Assembly (NCBI GenBank): GCA_001438925.1
Contig: LIAM01000003.1
Span: forward strand, 1 to 34,338
Length of the DNA: 34,338 nucleotides
Direction: 5' to 3'
From: Actinobacteria bacterium BACL15 MAG-120619-bin91
GTDB taxonomy: Bacteria > Actinomycetota > Actinomycetes > Nanopelagicales > Nanopelagicaceae
Part shown: piece by piece, positions 20,603 to 29,329 of the stretch
Layout of the letters: each line of letters begins with the position of its first letter
Numbering within the stretch: the stretch's first letter is position 1
The notes under the pieces: model-generated
The model's input: the letters and a program-made list of their open reading frames with translations, nothing else
Database searches by the model: none
What the model was told of the DNA's origin: nothing
Program-made: the position numbers and the translations under genes

Positions 20603-21291
20603 GATCTGCACTAGTAGTTATACCAACCTATAACGAGGCTGAAAGTATTGGCCAGATTCTGGCGGGGCTTAAGGTTTTGGATTGCGATGTACTTGTTATC
20701 GATGATGGATCACCTGATGGCACCGCAAAGATTGTCCGTGGGCTTGGTGTTGAGGTAATTGAGCGAGCAGGCAAACTTGGTTTGGGTAGCGCATACCGCG
20801 CAGGCTTTACTTTAGCTTTAGATCGTGGCTATACCTACATCATTCAAATGGATGCAGATGGTTCACACCAGGTTGCCGATCTAGCGAGAATGATGGAATG
20901 GATTGAAAGTGCGGATTTATTGATTGGATCACGTTGGGTTAAAGATGGTGCAATTGATAACTGGAGCAGGTTCCGTGAGTACCTTTCAAAATCTGCCAAC
21001 ACCTATGCAAATCTTCTACTTTCTTTAGGGGTAAAAGACACCACATCGGGATTTCGAATTTATACATCAGCGCTTGTGAAAAAGATGGAGATCTCAACAA
21101 TTCGAAGTGAGGGGTACTGCTTCCAAATCGAGATGACCCGGAGAGCAATTTCACGCGGGGGATCTGTTGCTGAGATTCCGATTACCTTTGTTGAAAGAGC
21201 CCATGGGGTTAGCAAAATGTCGCTTGGGATCGCCCTTGAAGCGGTTGTTCGCATCAGCGCATGGGGGGCTTTGCGCTTAATCGGGCGGTAA
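20599..21291 (+). CDS. Polyprenol-phosphate mannosyltransferase-like GT2 (DPM1 type)
   Basis: A 230-aa GT-A glycosyltransferase. VVIPTYNEAESI at 6-17, DDGSPDGT at 35-42 and MDADGSH at 84-90 (metal/nucleotide binding) place it in the dolichol-phosphate-mannose synthase group, and residues 160-210 (SGFRIYTS to HGVSKMS) match the conserved C-terminal half. It lacks the C-terminal membrane helices of some homologues. It probably transfers mannose from GDP-mannose to polyprenyl phosphate at the membrane for lipoglycan or protein mannosylation; a glucose donor is an alternative. Translation is coupled to the recombinase by a 4-nt overlap. Confidence 0.8.
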   Translation: MRSALVVIPTYNEAESIGQILAGLKVLDCDVLVIDDGSPDGTAKIVRGLGVEVIERAGKLGLGSAYRAGFTLALDRGYTYIIQMDADGSHQVADLARMMEWIESADLLIGSRWVKDGAIDNWSRFREYLSKSANTYANLLLSLGVKDTTSGFRIYTSALVKKMEISTIRSEGYCFQIEMTRRAISRGGSVAEIPITFVERAHGVSKMSLGIALEAVVRISAWGALRLIGR

Positions 21292-21294
21292 TTT

Positions 21295-21325
21295 GCGCAG
21301 CTGCGCTCAGGTAAGATTTAGCCTG
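21295..21325 (+). promoter_or_regulatory. Palindrome and likely -10 box upstream of rpsB leader
   Basis: GCGCAGCTGCGC (21295-21306) is a perfect 12-bp palindrome just after the glycosyltransferase stop. TAAGAT (21312-21317) fits TANNNT and predicts a transcript starting near 21324-21325, right before the first hairpin of the leader. The -35 region is poor, so the palindrome could be an activator or repressor site, or the remains of a terminator without a T-run. Confidence 0.45.
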
Positions 21326-21486
21326 CATCGATCTTCGGATCGGTGACATCTCAGCACTCACCGACCCGGTTGGTTTTAACTAATTGGGTCGGCATAACCA
21401 CCTCGGTCCACAAGAAATTGTGGTCGGTGACTTCGAGTGCGACGGGCTTAACAAATTGTTGGGCCATAAACCGAGCGGGTTTTCTT
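21326..21486 (+). ncRNA. Structured leader RNA of rpsB-tsf
   Basis: Successive hairpins are visible: CATCGATC/GATCGGTG closed by a TTCG loop (21326-21345); a near-perfect 14-bp stem from CCGACCC (21361-21367) to GGGTCGG (21386-21392); CCACAA/TTGTGG closed by a GAAA loop, with CACC/GGTG outside it (21399-21429); GGCTTAAC/GTTGGGCC (21445-21465); and a weak AAACC/GGTTT stem followed by TTTCTT (21468-21486). TCACCGACC (21358-21366) can alternatively pair with GGTCGGTGA (21422-21430, 9 bp) or through TCACCGA with TCGGTGA (21340-21346). The likely role is autoregulation by S2, as known for rpsB in other bacteria. No Rfam match can be confirmed here. Confidence 0.7.
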
Positions 21487-21527
21487 CTGCATGCGTGCGA
21501 TGAAAACCTAAGAAGGAGTATGCCGTC

Positions 21528-22352
21528 ATGGCAGTTGTAACAATGCGAGAGCTCCTCGACAGCGGAGTCCACTTCGGACACCAGACTCGTCGATGGAACC
21601 CAAAGATGAAGCGCTTTATTTTCACAGAGCGCAATGGCATCTACATTATCGACATCCAGCAATCACTTGCACTTATCGATTCAGCGTATGAGTTTGTTAA
21701 GGACACTGTTGCTAAGGGTGGCCATATTTTGTTCGTTGGAACAAAGAAGCAAGCACACATGCCAATCATCAACCACGCAGCACGTGTTGGAATGCCAACG
21801 GTGACTGAGCGTTGGTTAGGCGGAATGCTTACTAACTTTCCAACTGTGTACAAGCGTATTCAGCGCCTCAAGGAGCTTGAAGCCCTTGAAGAGAAGAATG
21901 ATCTACTTCTAACAAAGAAGGAGCTTCTTGTTCTACGTCGCGAACGCGAAAAACTATTTAAGAACCTCGATGGTATCCGCAACATGACCAAGCTGCCTTC
22001 AGCGATTTGGGTTGTAGATACAAAGAAGGAGCATCTAGCGGTTCAGGAAGCTAAGAAGCTTGGTATTCCAGTTATCGCAATCTTGGATACAAACTGTGAT
22101 CCAGATGAGGTTGATTACAAGATTCCAGGTAATGATGATGCCATCCGCTCAATCGATCTGCTGACACGCGTTATCACCGATGCAATTGCAGCTGGCCTTA
22201 AGGCACGTTCTGCAAATGTAAAGGAAGAAGCAAAGTCGGATGCACCAGCAGCTGTTGCTGCGGGCGAGCCATTGGCTGATTGGGAGAAGGAAATTCTCGA
22301 CGCACCAGTTGCGCCTGCCGTAACCGACGCACCAACAACACCGGAGGCATAA
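21528..22352 (+). CDS. rpsB: 30S ribosomal protein S2
   Basis: A 274-aa S2 protein of the small subunit. [27 protein letters not shown] at the N-terminus and [18 protein letters not shown] and [29 protein letters not shown] are S2 signatures. The C-terminal 40 residues are an Ala-rich extension common in actinobacteria. AGAAGGAG (21511-21518) is a strong ribosome site 9 nt before the ATG. It is preceded by a long structured leader and followed after 1 nt by tsf. Confidence 0.98.
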   Translation: MAVVTMRELLDSGVHFGHQTRRWNPKMKRFIFTERNGIYIIDIQQSLALIDSAYEFVKDTVAKGGHILFVGTKKQAHMPIINHAARVGMPTVTERWLGGMLTNFPTVYKRIQRLKELEALEEKNDLLLTKKELLVLRREREKLFKNLDGIRNMTKLPSAIWVVDTKKEHLAVQEAKKLGIPVIAILDTNCDPDEVDYKIPGNDDAIRSIDLLTRVITDAIAAGLKARSANVKEEAKSDAPAAVAAGEPLADWEKEILDAPVAPAVTDAPTTPEA

Positions 22353-22353
22353 A

Positions 22354-23184
22354 TTGGCTAACTACACAGCTGAAGATGTAAAGAAGCTTCGCGAAGCAAC
22401 CGCTGCAGGAATGCTCGATTGCAAGAAGGCTTTAGATGAGGCAGATGGCGATTACAACAAGGCGCTAGACATCATTCGCGTTAAGGGACTCAAGGGAGTC
22501 ACAAAGCGTGAGGGTCGTCTAACCTCAAATGGTGCAGTTGTTGCAAAGGTCGAGGGTAACCTTGGCGTAATGCTAGAGCTGAACTGTGAAACAGATTTCG
22601 TTGCAAAGGGTGAGCGCTTTGTTGCACTTGCAGATGAGTTACTTGCACATCTACAAAATGCACAATCTGATTCTGTAGATGCATTTTTAGCGTCGACAAT
22701 GGCTAACGGTAAGACCGTTCAGGCAACAGTCGACGATGCGAATGCAACTATGGGCGAGAAGATTGAAGTTCGTCGCATTGCTGTAATCAAGGATTCACCA
22801 GTTGGAATTTACCTGCACCGTACAAGCCCAGATCTTCCACCTCAGGTTGGTGTTTTGGTTGAGCTTGTTAAGGATGCCGCAGAAGTTGGTAAGGACATCG
22901 CACAACACATTGCAGCATTTGCTCCACAGTTTGTTAATCGCGAACAAGTTCCAGCTGAGTTGATCGAAAACGAGCGCCGTATCGCAGAAGAGACGGCGCG
23001 CGAAGAGGGCAAGCCAGAGGCGGCCCTAACAAAGATCATCGAAGGTCGAGTGGCAGGTTTCGTCAAGGAAGTTTCCTTGATTGAGCAGTCATTTGCTAAG
23101 GATGCGAAGAAGACTGTTAAGCAGATCCTCGATGAGGCAGGAACCGCTGTTAAGGCCTTCCATCGCTTCCGCGTGGGTCAATAA
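22354..23184 (+). CDS. tsf: Translation elongation factor Ts
   Basis: A 276-aa nucleotide exchange factor for EF-Tu. The N-terminal UBA-like domain reads VKKLREATAAGMLDCKKALDEADGD, and the core motif ELNCETDFVAK follows near residue 75. The start is a TTG at 22354, chosen because GGAGG (22343-22347) lies 6 nt upstream and the ANYTAEDVKKL that follows is the normal EF-Ts N-terminus. TTG is a rare start, and the gap to rpsB is only 1 nt, so coupling to rpsB is likely. Confidence 0.97.
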   Translation: MANYTAEDVKKLREATAAGMLDCKKALDEADGDYNKALDIIRVKGLKGVTKREGRLTSNGAVVAKVEGNLGVMLELNCETDFVAKGERFVALADELLAHLQNAQSDSVDAFLASTMANGKTVQATVDDANATMGEKIEVRRIAVIKDSPVGIYLHRTSPDLPPQVGVLVELVKDAAEVGKDIAQHIAAFAPQFVNREQVPAELIENERRIAEETAREEGKPEAALTKIIEGRVAGFVKEVSLIEQSFAKDAKKTVKQILDEAGTAVKAFHRFRVGQ

Positions 23185-23261
23185 GGAGTAGGTCTGATCG
23201 CTTAGACTTACGTTCTACTACAGACAATTAGAACCAGATACGAAAAGATTGAGGAGCACTC

Positions 23262-23984
23262 ATGCCCGGTACAAGAGGAACGTATCGGAGAGTGCTCCTT
23301 AAACTTTCTGGAGAAGTTTTTGGTGGAGAAAAAGGTATCGGTGTTGATCCCGATGTTGTTCAAGATATTGCAAAACAAATCGCAGATGTAGCCCGTACCG
23401 GCGTTCAGGTCGCAATTGTTGTTGGTGGAGGTAATTACTTCCGCGGAGCAGAGCTTTCACAACGCGGTATGGATCGCTCCCGCGCCGACTACATGGGAAT
23501 GCTCGGAACTGTAATGAACTGTCTGGCGCTACAAGATTTTCTTGAAAAAGAGGGTGTTGGGACTCGAGTCCAAACCGCGATCACCATGGGTCAGGTTGCA
23601 GAGCCATACATTCCGCTGCGCGCGATTCGTCATCTTGAAAAGGGTCGAGTTGTAATCTTTGGTGCAGGTGCTGGAATGCCTTTCTTTACTACCGACACAG
23701 TGTCGGCACAACGCGCACTTGAAATTGGCGCAGAGGCGCTACTGCTTGCAAAAAGTGGTGTCGATGGCGTCTACAGCGCAGATCCCAAAAAGGATCCTAA
23801 GGCGACTAAGTTTGACACCATTACATATGATGAGGTTTTATCTAAATCACTTGCTGTTGCAGATGCTGCAGCCTTTGCCTTGTGTCGCGAAAATAAGTTA
23901 CCGATCGTAGTCTTTGATTTAATGAAAAATGGAAACATTGGCCGCGCAGTACGTGGCGAAGTAATTGGAACCCTCGTCGCATAA
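23262..23984 (+). CDS. pyrH: UMP kinase
   Basis: A 240-aa amino-acid-kinase-fold enzyme that phosphorylates UMP to [15 protein letters not shown] at 11-22, [12 protein letters not shown] near 49-60 and [12 protein letters not shown] are the bacterial PyrH signatures. GAGGAG sits 6 nt before the ATG. The 77-nt gap after tsf contains TAGACT (23203-23208) and a small GGTCT/AGACT hairpin, so an internal promoter is possible but weakly supported. Confidence 0.97.
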   Translation: MPGTRGTYRRVLLKLSGEVFGGEKGIGVDPDVVQDIAKQIADVARTGVQVAIVVGGGNYFRGAELSQRGMDRSRADYMGMLGTVMNCLALQDFLEKEGVGTRVQTAITMGQVAEPYIPLRAIRHLEKGRVVIFGAGAGMPFFTTDTVSAQRALEIGAEALLLAKSGVDGVYSADPKKDPKATKFDTITYDEVLSKSLAVADAAAFALCRENKLPIVVFDLMKNGNIGRAVRGEVIGTLVA

Positions 23985-24025
23985 GCGATGAGAATGATGT
24001 ACACAGCGGTAAGAGGAGCTAAACA

Positions 24026-24589
24026 ATGGCAGATGTAGCAAGCGCCCTAAAGGATGCTGACAGTAAGATGAACAAAGCGGTTGAGGTTGCAAAGGATGAT
24101 TTTGCAACGATCCGCACAGGTCGTGCTCATCCATCACTGTTTAACAAGGTCATGGTTGATTACTACGGTACTTATACAGCGCTGTCTCAACTGGCAACGA
24201 TTCAGGTTCCAGAGGCGCGTATGGCTTTAATTTCCCCCTTTGATAAGGGTGCGATGGCATCAATTGAAAAAGCTATTCGCGAATCAGATCTAGGCGTTAA
24301 CCCTGGCAATGATGGTTCAGTAATCCGCGTTAACTTTCCACAACTGACTGAAGAACGCCGTAAGGAGTTTATTAAGGTTGTAAAGAGCAAGGCTGAGGAT
24401 TCAAAGATTTCAATCCGCAATATCCGCCGCGCAGCAAAAGAGGCGATGGAGAAGTTGGAAAAGGATGGCGAGATTGGCAAGGATGATTTAGCACGTGGTG
24501 AAAAAGAGCTTGAGAAGGTTACATCGGAACATGTTGCAAAGATCGATGAACTACTCAAGCACAAAGAGGTCGAACTCCTAGAGGTGTAG
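24026..24589 (+). CDS. frr: Ribosome recycling factor
   Basis: A 187-aa protein that, with EF-G, splits post-termination ribosomes. The first helix with KAVEVAKDDFATIRTGRAHPSLFNKVMVDYYGTYTAL and the later RVNFPQLTEERRKEFIKVVKSKAEDSKISIRNIRR are diagnostic. A GAGGAG site precedes the ATG. It lies 41 nt after pyrH in the standard tsf-pyrH-frr-cdsA order. Confidence 0.98.
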   Translation: MADVASALKDADSKMNKAVEVAKDDFATIRTGRAHPSLFNKVMVDYYGTYTALSQLATIQVPEARMALISPFDKGAMASIEKAIRESDLGVNPGNDGSVIRVNFPQLTEERRKEFIKVVKSKAEDSKISIRNIRRAAKEAMEKLEKDGEIGKDDLARGEKELEKVTSEHVAKIDELLKHKEVELLEV

Positions 24590-24599
24590 GGGCTCTCTT

Positions 24600-25445
24600 A
24601 TGTCAGATCTGCACTCGATCAACGAAGCGATTAATAAAAAGGCTGGGCGCAAGCTTCTGCCCTCTATCGCCGTTGGCCTGTCTCTGATCGCCCTAGTGTG
24701 GTTTGCCCTTTCTTATCAGCGTGAGATCTTTGCAATTGTTGTTGCAATAGCGGTTGTTTTAGGTGTGCGGGAGTTAGTCCGTGCGTTTGCGGCACGCGGA
24801 ATTGCAATTTCATTCAATACGCTTACCTTGGCAACGATTGGTCTGTCATATGCAGCCTGGGTTGGGGGAGTCGCAGGTCTTGCTGTTGCAACGGCGATTG
24901 CATTTCCACTTTTACTCATTCGTGCGCTGCTGCAGGGTCCAGATGGTTTTGTAGCAAAGGCAACGGCCACAACCTTTGGTCTGTTGTATCTGCCTTTCTT
25001 GGCGGGATTTTTAATTCTTTTGGCCAGGCCAAGTACCGGCTTTGAACGTGTCATGACCTTTGTTGTTTTAGTCGGATGCAATGACACCTTTGGCTACATC
25101 GTTGGTGTTTTGCTAGGAAAGCACCCACTCGTTCCAAAGATTTCACCTAAGAAAACTTGGGAAGGTCTAGTGGGGTCATTGATCTTTACGATGATCGGCG
25201 GGGCGTTGGCCTTTACATACATCATGGATATGGATTGGTGGATCGGCATCATCGTTGGTTTGATGATTGTCTTCACCGCTACCTGTGGAGATTTAATTGA
25301 AAGTGCGATGAAGCGGGATATGAGTTTGAAGGATATGGGCACCTTGTTGCCTGGACATGGCGGAATGTTGGATCGTTTAGATTCAGTTGTCTTATCGGCA
25401 CCTGCTATGTGGCTCGCCCTTGAACTTGTGAAACACTTCCTATGA
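24600..25445 (+). CDS. cdsA: Phosphatidate cytidylyltransferase (CDP-diglyceride synthase)
   Basis: A 281-aa integral membrane enzyme making CDP-diacylglycerol from CTP and phosphatidate, the precursor of the major phospholipids. About eight hydrophobic segments are visible. The C-terminal family signature is present as [19 protein letters not shown] followed by [10 protein letters not shown] (residues about 234-262). It starts 10 nt after frr with an AGGGG site and ends in a 4-nt ATGA overlap with rlmN. Confidence 0.96.
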   Translation: MSDLHSINEAINKKAGRKLLPSIAVGLSLIALVWFALSYQREIFAIVVAIAVVLGVRELVRAFAARGIAISFNTLTLATIGLSYAAWVGGVAGLAVATAIAFPLLLIRALLQGPDGFVAKATATTFGLLYLPFLAGFLILLARPSTGFERVMTFVVLVGCNDTFGYIVGVLLGKHPLVPKISPKKTWEGLVGSLIFTMIGGALAFTYIMDMDWWIGIIVGLMIVFTATCGDLIESAMKRDMSLKDMGTLLPGHGGMLDRLDSVVLSAPAMWLALELVKHFL

Positions 25446-26572
25446 GCGGCAAAGTGCCTGAGATCAACCTTGTTTTTGATGAGCCGGTTCAGCGCAAGAA
25501 AGCACCCAAGCATCTAGCAGATTTTGCACCCGCTGATCGAAAGGCCTTTGCTCAAGAGCATGGCTTTCAACCATTTCGTGCAAGTCAGGTTGCTAACCAT
25601 TACTTTTCACATCTTTCTAACAATCCAGAAGAGTGGACCGATGTACCAGCCGCCGAGCGTCAGGCGATCGCTGATGCACTGACGCCGAAGATGATTGAAC
25701 TTGTTACAACCCGTACAACAGATAACGGTATGACCCGTAAAGATTTGTGGAAATTACATGATGGTGTACTGGTTGAAAGTGTTTTAATGCGTTATACCGA
25801 TCGTGTCACAGTGTGTATCTCATCCCAAGCAGGGTGCGGAATGAACTGTCCATTCTGTGCAACGGGCCAGGCTGGACTCACCCGCAACTTATCGGCCGCT
25901 GAAATCACCGATCAGATTGTGGCTGCAGCACGTGCTTGTGCAATGGGCGAACTTCCGGGGGGTCCAACCCGTCTTTCAAATATTGTTTTTATGGGAATGG
26001 GCGAACCATTAGCAAATTACAACGCAGTGGTTCGCACATTGCGCAATATCACCGACCCCAACCCAGATGGCTTAGGAATCAGTGCACGTTCTGTAACTGT
26101 TTCTACAGTTGGTTTGGTTAATGGAATTGAAAAGCTCACCGAAGAGGGGATTAGCTGCACATTAGCTGTATCTCTGCACACCCCTGATGATGAGCTCCGT
26201 GACACATTGGTTCCGATCAACAATAGATTTAATATCCGTGAAGTATTGGCCGCCGCTGATGCTTATGAAAAGAGAACTGGGCGCAGGTACTCAATTGAGT
26301 ACGCCTTAATCCGTGACATCAATGATCAATCGTGGCGATCAGATCTCTTGGGTCGTCTGCTCAAAAACCGTAACGCACATGTAAATTTGATTCCTCTCAA
26401 CCCAACCCCAGGTTCAAAGTGGACAGCATCACGTCGGGAGGATGAAGCAGAGTTTGTTCGCATCCTCGAAAGTTATGGAGTCCCAGTAACTGTCCGTGAT
26501 ACTCGTGGTCGTGAAATCGATGGTGCCTGTGGCCAGCTAGCAGCGGCGGAAAAAGGTAAGCCGGTCGCATAA
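25442..26572 (+). CDS. rlmN: Dual-specificity RNA methyltransferase RlmN (23S rRNA A2503 C2)
   Basis: A 376-aa radical SAM enzyme that methylates C2 of adenosine 2503 in 23S rRNA, and A37 of some tRNAs in characterised homologues. The CX3CX2C cluster is C132, C136, C139 ([12 protein letters not shown]). GMGEPLANY near 182-190 is conserved, and the second catalytic cysteine is C363 in [12 protein letters not shown]. Both cysteines needed for the methyl-transfer mechanism are therefore present. It is the last gene of the rpsB-to-rlmN block before the polyamine module. Confidence 0.96.
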   Translation: MSGKVPEINLVFDEPVQRKKAPKHLADFAPADRKAFAQEHGFQPFRASQVANHYFSHLSNNPEEWTDVPAAERQAIADALTPKMIELVTTRTTDNGMTRKDLWKLHDGVLVESVLMRYTDRVTVCISSQAGCGMNCPFCATGQAGLTRNLSAAEITDQIVAAARACAMGELPGGPTRLSNIVFMGMGEPLANYNAVVRTLRNITDPNPDGLGISARSVTVSTVGLVNGIEKLTEEGISCTLAVSLHTPDDELRDTLVPINNRFNIREVLAAADAYEKRTGRRYSIEYALIRDINDQSWRSDLLGRLLKNRNAHVNLIPLNPTPGSKWTASRREDEAEFVRILESYGVPVTVRDTRGREIDGACGQLAAAEKGKPVA

Positions 26573-26603
26573 ATTGTGACTAGTTACTTTTAGGCCAAAT
26601 TGC

Positions 26604-26616
26604 TAGGCTCTGCAAC
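26604..26616 (+). promoter_or_regulatory. Likely leaderless promoter of the aldehyde dehydrogenase
   Basis: TAGGCT (26604-26609) lies 7 nt before the ATG at 26617, which has no Shine-Dalgarno site. GTGACTAGTTAC (26576-26587), a 12-bp palindrome with one G-T position, covers the place where a -35 box would be and could bind a regulator. Confidence 0.5.
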
Positions 26617-28044
26617 ATGAAAAAGCTCAATAACTTCATCAACGGTAAATCGGTCGAATCAACATCAGGTGAGACCACAACGCTGGTAAATCCTGCAACA
26701 GGACAACCCTTTGCAACCGCTCCTAAATCAAATGCTGCAGATATTAATGTGGCCTTTAAAGCGGCAAGTGATGCATTTGTAGATTGGCGAGACTCAACAC
26801 CATCGCAGCGCCAACGCGCACTGTTAAAAATTGCAGATGCAATTGAGGAGCGAGCTGAAGAAGTTATCGCTATTGAGGTAGAAAACACCGGTAAGCCAGT
26901 TTCGCTGACTACCTCGGAAGAGCTTCCTCCGATGGTTGATCAAATTAGATTTTTTGCAGGAGCTGCGCGAAACCTTGAAGGAAAATCCGCTGGCGAGTAC
27001 ATGGCGGGTATGACATCGATAATTCGTCGCGAGCCAGTAGGTGTGATTGGTCAAGTAACACCGTGGAACTACCCAATGATGATGGCGGTCTGGAAGTGGG
27101 CACCGGCGATTGCGGCGGGAAATACCGTTGTATTAAAGCCAAGTGATACAACACCAGCATCTACTGTATGGATGGCCAATTTAATGGCTGAATTTTTACC
27201 TGCTGGTGTATTTAATGTTGTGTGCGGCGAGCGCGAAACAGGTGCAGCACTTGTAAATCACGCACGTCCCGACATGGTTTCCATTACTGGATCTGTTGGC
27301 GCAGGAATTCAGGTTGCAGAATCTGCAGCTAAGCAGGTCAAACGTGTTCACCTAGAACTGGGTGGAAAGGCACCTGTTGTTGTCTTTGCCGATGCTGATT
27401 TAGCCGCCGCCGCTGAAGCGATCGCAGTCGCCGGTTATTTCAACGCTGGCCAAGATTGCACCGCAGCAACTCGCGTCATTGTTCAGGATGCGGTTTATGA
27501 TGACTTTGTCGCATTACTGACCGCCCAAGCTAAGGGCATCGCACTTGGCGCACCTCATGATGATGATGTCTTCCTGGGGCCGGTTAACAACAGCAATCAA
27601 TTGGCTCGCGTTAGCGATCTACTCTCACGGGTTCCATCCCATGCCACGGTGATGGCAGGTGGCAGCGCCCTTGATCGTCCAGGATTTTTCTTCCCAGCAA
27701 CGGTTGTTGCAGATCTTCGCCAGGATGATGAGTTGATCCAGAAGGAGATCTTTGGACCTGTGATTACCGTTCAGCGCTTTAGCGATGAGGCCCAGGCGGT
27801 ATCGATGGCTAATGGTGTCGAGTATGGATTGGCCTCGAGTGTCTGGACCACCAACCATGGCACCGCGATGCGTATGGCCAAGGCCTTTGACTTTGGTTGT
27901 GTCTGGATCAACACCCATATCCCACTGGTTGCCGAGATGCCACATGGTGGCTTCAAACGCTCCGGCTATGGCAAGGATCTATCCAGCTATGGATTTGAGG
28001 ATTACACGCGGATTAAGCATGTGATGACTAATCTTGGGGCGTAG
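26617..28044 (+). CDS. Gamma-aminobutyraldehyde dehydrogenase (PatD/YdcW-like)
   Basis: A 475-aa NAD-dependent aldehyde dehydrogenase. Catalytic C281 (NAGQDCTAA), general base E247 (LELGGKAP) and N151 (TPWNYP) are all present. The C-terminal part (NTHIPLVAEMPHGGFKRSGYGKDLSSYGFEDYTRIKHVM) closely resembles E. coli PatD/YdcW, which oxidises 4-aminobutanal to GABA. Directly downstream are potDABC and an agmatinase-like gene, supporting a role in putrescine breakdown. Betaine aldehyde or another aminoaldehyde is an alternative substrate. No putrescine transaminase or oxidase is in the window. Confidence 0.85.
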   Translation: MKKLNNFINGKSVESTSGETTTLVNPATGQPFATAPKSNAADINVAFKAASDAFVDWRDSTPSQRQRALLKIADAIEERAEEVIAIEVENTGKPVSLTTSEELPPMVDQIRFFAGAARNLEGKSAGEYMAGMTSIIRREPVGVIGQVTPWNYPMMMAVWKWAPAIAAGNTVVLKPSDTTPASTVWMANLMAEFLPAGVFNVVCGERETGAALVNHARPDMVSITGSVGAGIQVAESAAKQVKRVHLELGGKAPVVVFADADLAAAAEAIAVAGYFNAGQDCTAATRVIVQDAVYDDFVALLTAQAKGIALGAPHDDDVFLGPVNNSNQLARVSDLLSRVPSHATVMAGGSALDRPGFFFPATVVADLRQDDELIQKEIFGPVITVQRFSDEAQAVSMANGVEYGLASSVWTTNHGTAMRMAKAFDFGCVWINTHIPLVAEMPHGGFKRSGYGKDLSSYGFEDYTRIKHVMTNLGA

Positions 28045-28096
28045 TATTTGCCCCTGTTAGTCCAATCTTCCCATCAACCTACAAACCACAGAAAGC

Positions 28097-28125
28097 TTGA
28101 GGCTCGGTAATCCGACAACTAGCTT
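28097..28125 (+). promoter_or_regulatory. Likely promoter of potDABC-speB
   Basis: TTGAGG (28097-28102) and TAGCTT (28120-28125) are 17 bp apart in the 109-nt gap after the dehydrogenase. The expected transcript would begin near 28132, about 22 nt before the potD ATG, leaving room for the AAGGAG ribosome site. A short CTTAA/TTAAG hairpin (28129-28141) touches that site. Confidence 0.5.
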
Positions 28126-28153
28126 GTGCTTAACCCTTAAGGAGTAAATCAGT

Positions 28154-29329
28154 ATGTCAAAAGAAAGTTCACTCTCACCGGAAGCCCGATCAATAATCGG
28201 TGCAATGGTTTCTCGTCGTGCAGTACTTGCCGGCGCAGGCGGCTTAGGTGCGGCAGGGTTACTTGCTGCGTGCGGAGGCGGATCAGATTCTGCCGATAGT
28301 GCAAATAATGTTCGTTGGGGTAACTGGCCTTTGTACCTTGATTATGATGAGGATACAAAGAAGTACCCAACATTGGATAAGTTCTCAGAAGCAACTGGTG
28401 TCACCGCCGAGTACTTTGAGGATTACAACGACAATGATGAGTTTTATGGCAAGGTCCAAGCACAGCTCAAGCTAGGCGAAGATATTGGTTACGATGTTGT
28501 AACACCAACAGACTGGATGGCGGCACGCTGGATCCGTCTTGGTTATACACAAAAATTTGATTCAGCAAACATTCCTAACAAGTCAAACATTCTCGACTCA
28601 CTTGCATCCCCTTCATATGATCCTAACCGTGAGCAAACATTGACATGGCAGGGCATTATGTCTGGATTTGGATGGAACACCGAGAAGAATCCAAAGGGTA
28701 TTCGCACAATTGATGATCTATTTGCTCCTCAGAACAAGGGCAAGATCGTTGTTTTATCTGAAATGCGTGACACCATCGGAATTATTCTGCTCTCGCAGGG
28801 TGTAGATCTTCAGACAGTCACAGAGGATCAATTCATGAACGCAGTTGATTTCATGGAGAAGAAGATCGCTGATGGTTGGATCCGCGGAGTTAAGGGCAAC
28901 GAGTACGCAGAAGATCTCACTTCAGGTGATGCAACAGCTGTTATTGGCTGGTCTGGCGATATGTTTATCCTGGCCTCAGAGAATGAAGGCAAGTTTGACT
29001 TTGCTATTCCAGACTCAGGCGGCACTATCTCTGGTGATAACTTGCTGGTTCCATCAACGGCATCTGCAGAGGGTAAGGCAAACGCCGAGAAGTTGATCAA
29101 CTTCTACTACGACCCAGTAATTGCAGCAGAGGTTGCCGCATATGTGAACTATGTATGTCCGGTAAAGGGCGCACAGGAAGAGATGGAGAAGTTCGATCCA
29201 GAGCTTGCAAGCAGTCCTTACATCTTCCCTGATGCAGCTACTTCAGCAAAGCTCGGCGTCTTCCGTTCGCTAACTCCGGCAGAAGAGACCACTTGGGGCG
29301 AGGCGTTCCAAAAGGCCGCCGGCAACTAG
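28154..29329 (+). CDS. potD: Spermidine/putrescine ABC transporter, substrate-binding lipoprotein
   Basis: A 391-aa extracytoplasmic solute-binding protein. The N-terminus carries twin arginines at 21-22 (SRRAVLAGAG), a short hydrophobic stretch and a lipobox LLAAC with C40, so it appears to be a Tat-exported lipoprotein anchored outside the membrane. The mature part resembles PotD: VRWGNWPLYLDYDE at the start, YDVVTPTDWMAARW near 113-126 and IGWSGDM near 268. An AAGGAG site precedes the ATG. It is followed by its ATPase and two permeases. Polyamine specificity is inferred from the family and neighbours. Confidence 0.93.
   Translation: MSKESSLSPEARSIIGAMVSRRAVLAGAGGLGAAGLLAACGGGSDSADSANNVRWGNWPLYLDYDEDTKKYPTLDKFSEATGVTAEYFEDYNDNDEFYGKVQAQLKLGEDIGYDVVTPTDWMAARWIRLGYTQKFDSANIPNKSNILDSLASPSYDPNREQTLTWQGIMSGFGWNTEKNPKGIRTIDDLFAPQNKGKIVVLSEMRDTIGIILLSQGVDLQTVTEDQFMNAVDFMEKKIADGWIRGVKGNEYAEDLTSGDATAVIGWSGDMFILASENEGKFDFAIPDSGGTISGDNLLVPSTASAEGKANAEKLINFYYDPVIAAEVAAYVNYVCPVKGAQEEMEKFDPELASSPYIFPDAATSAKLGVFRSLTPAEETTWGEAFQKAAGN

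Noticed and set aside
21351-21662. Open frames on both strands within the rpsB leader
   Set aside because: The region is explained by extensive RNA helices; the translated products show no family features and run into rpsB on the wrong strand.
29293-29328. Longer potA start inside potD
   Set aside because: The extra 12 residues are the potD 3' end read in another frame; the GTG at 29329 fits the overlap pattern and the family start.
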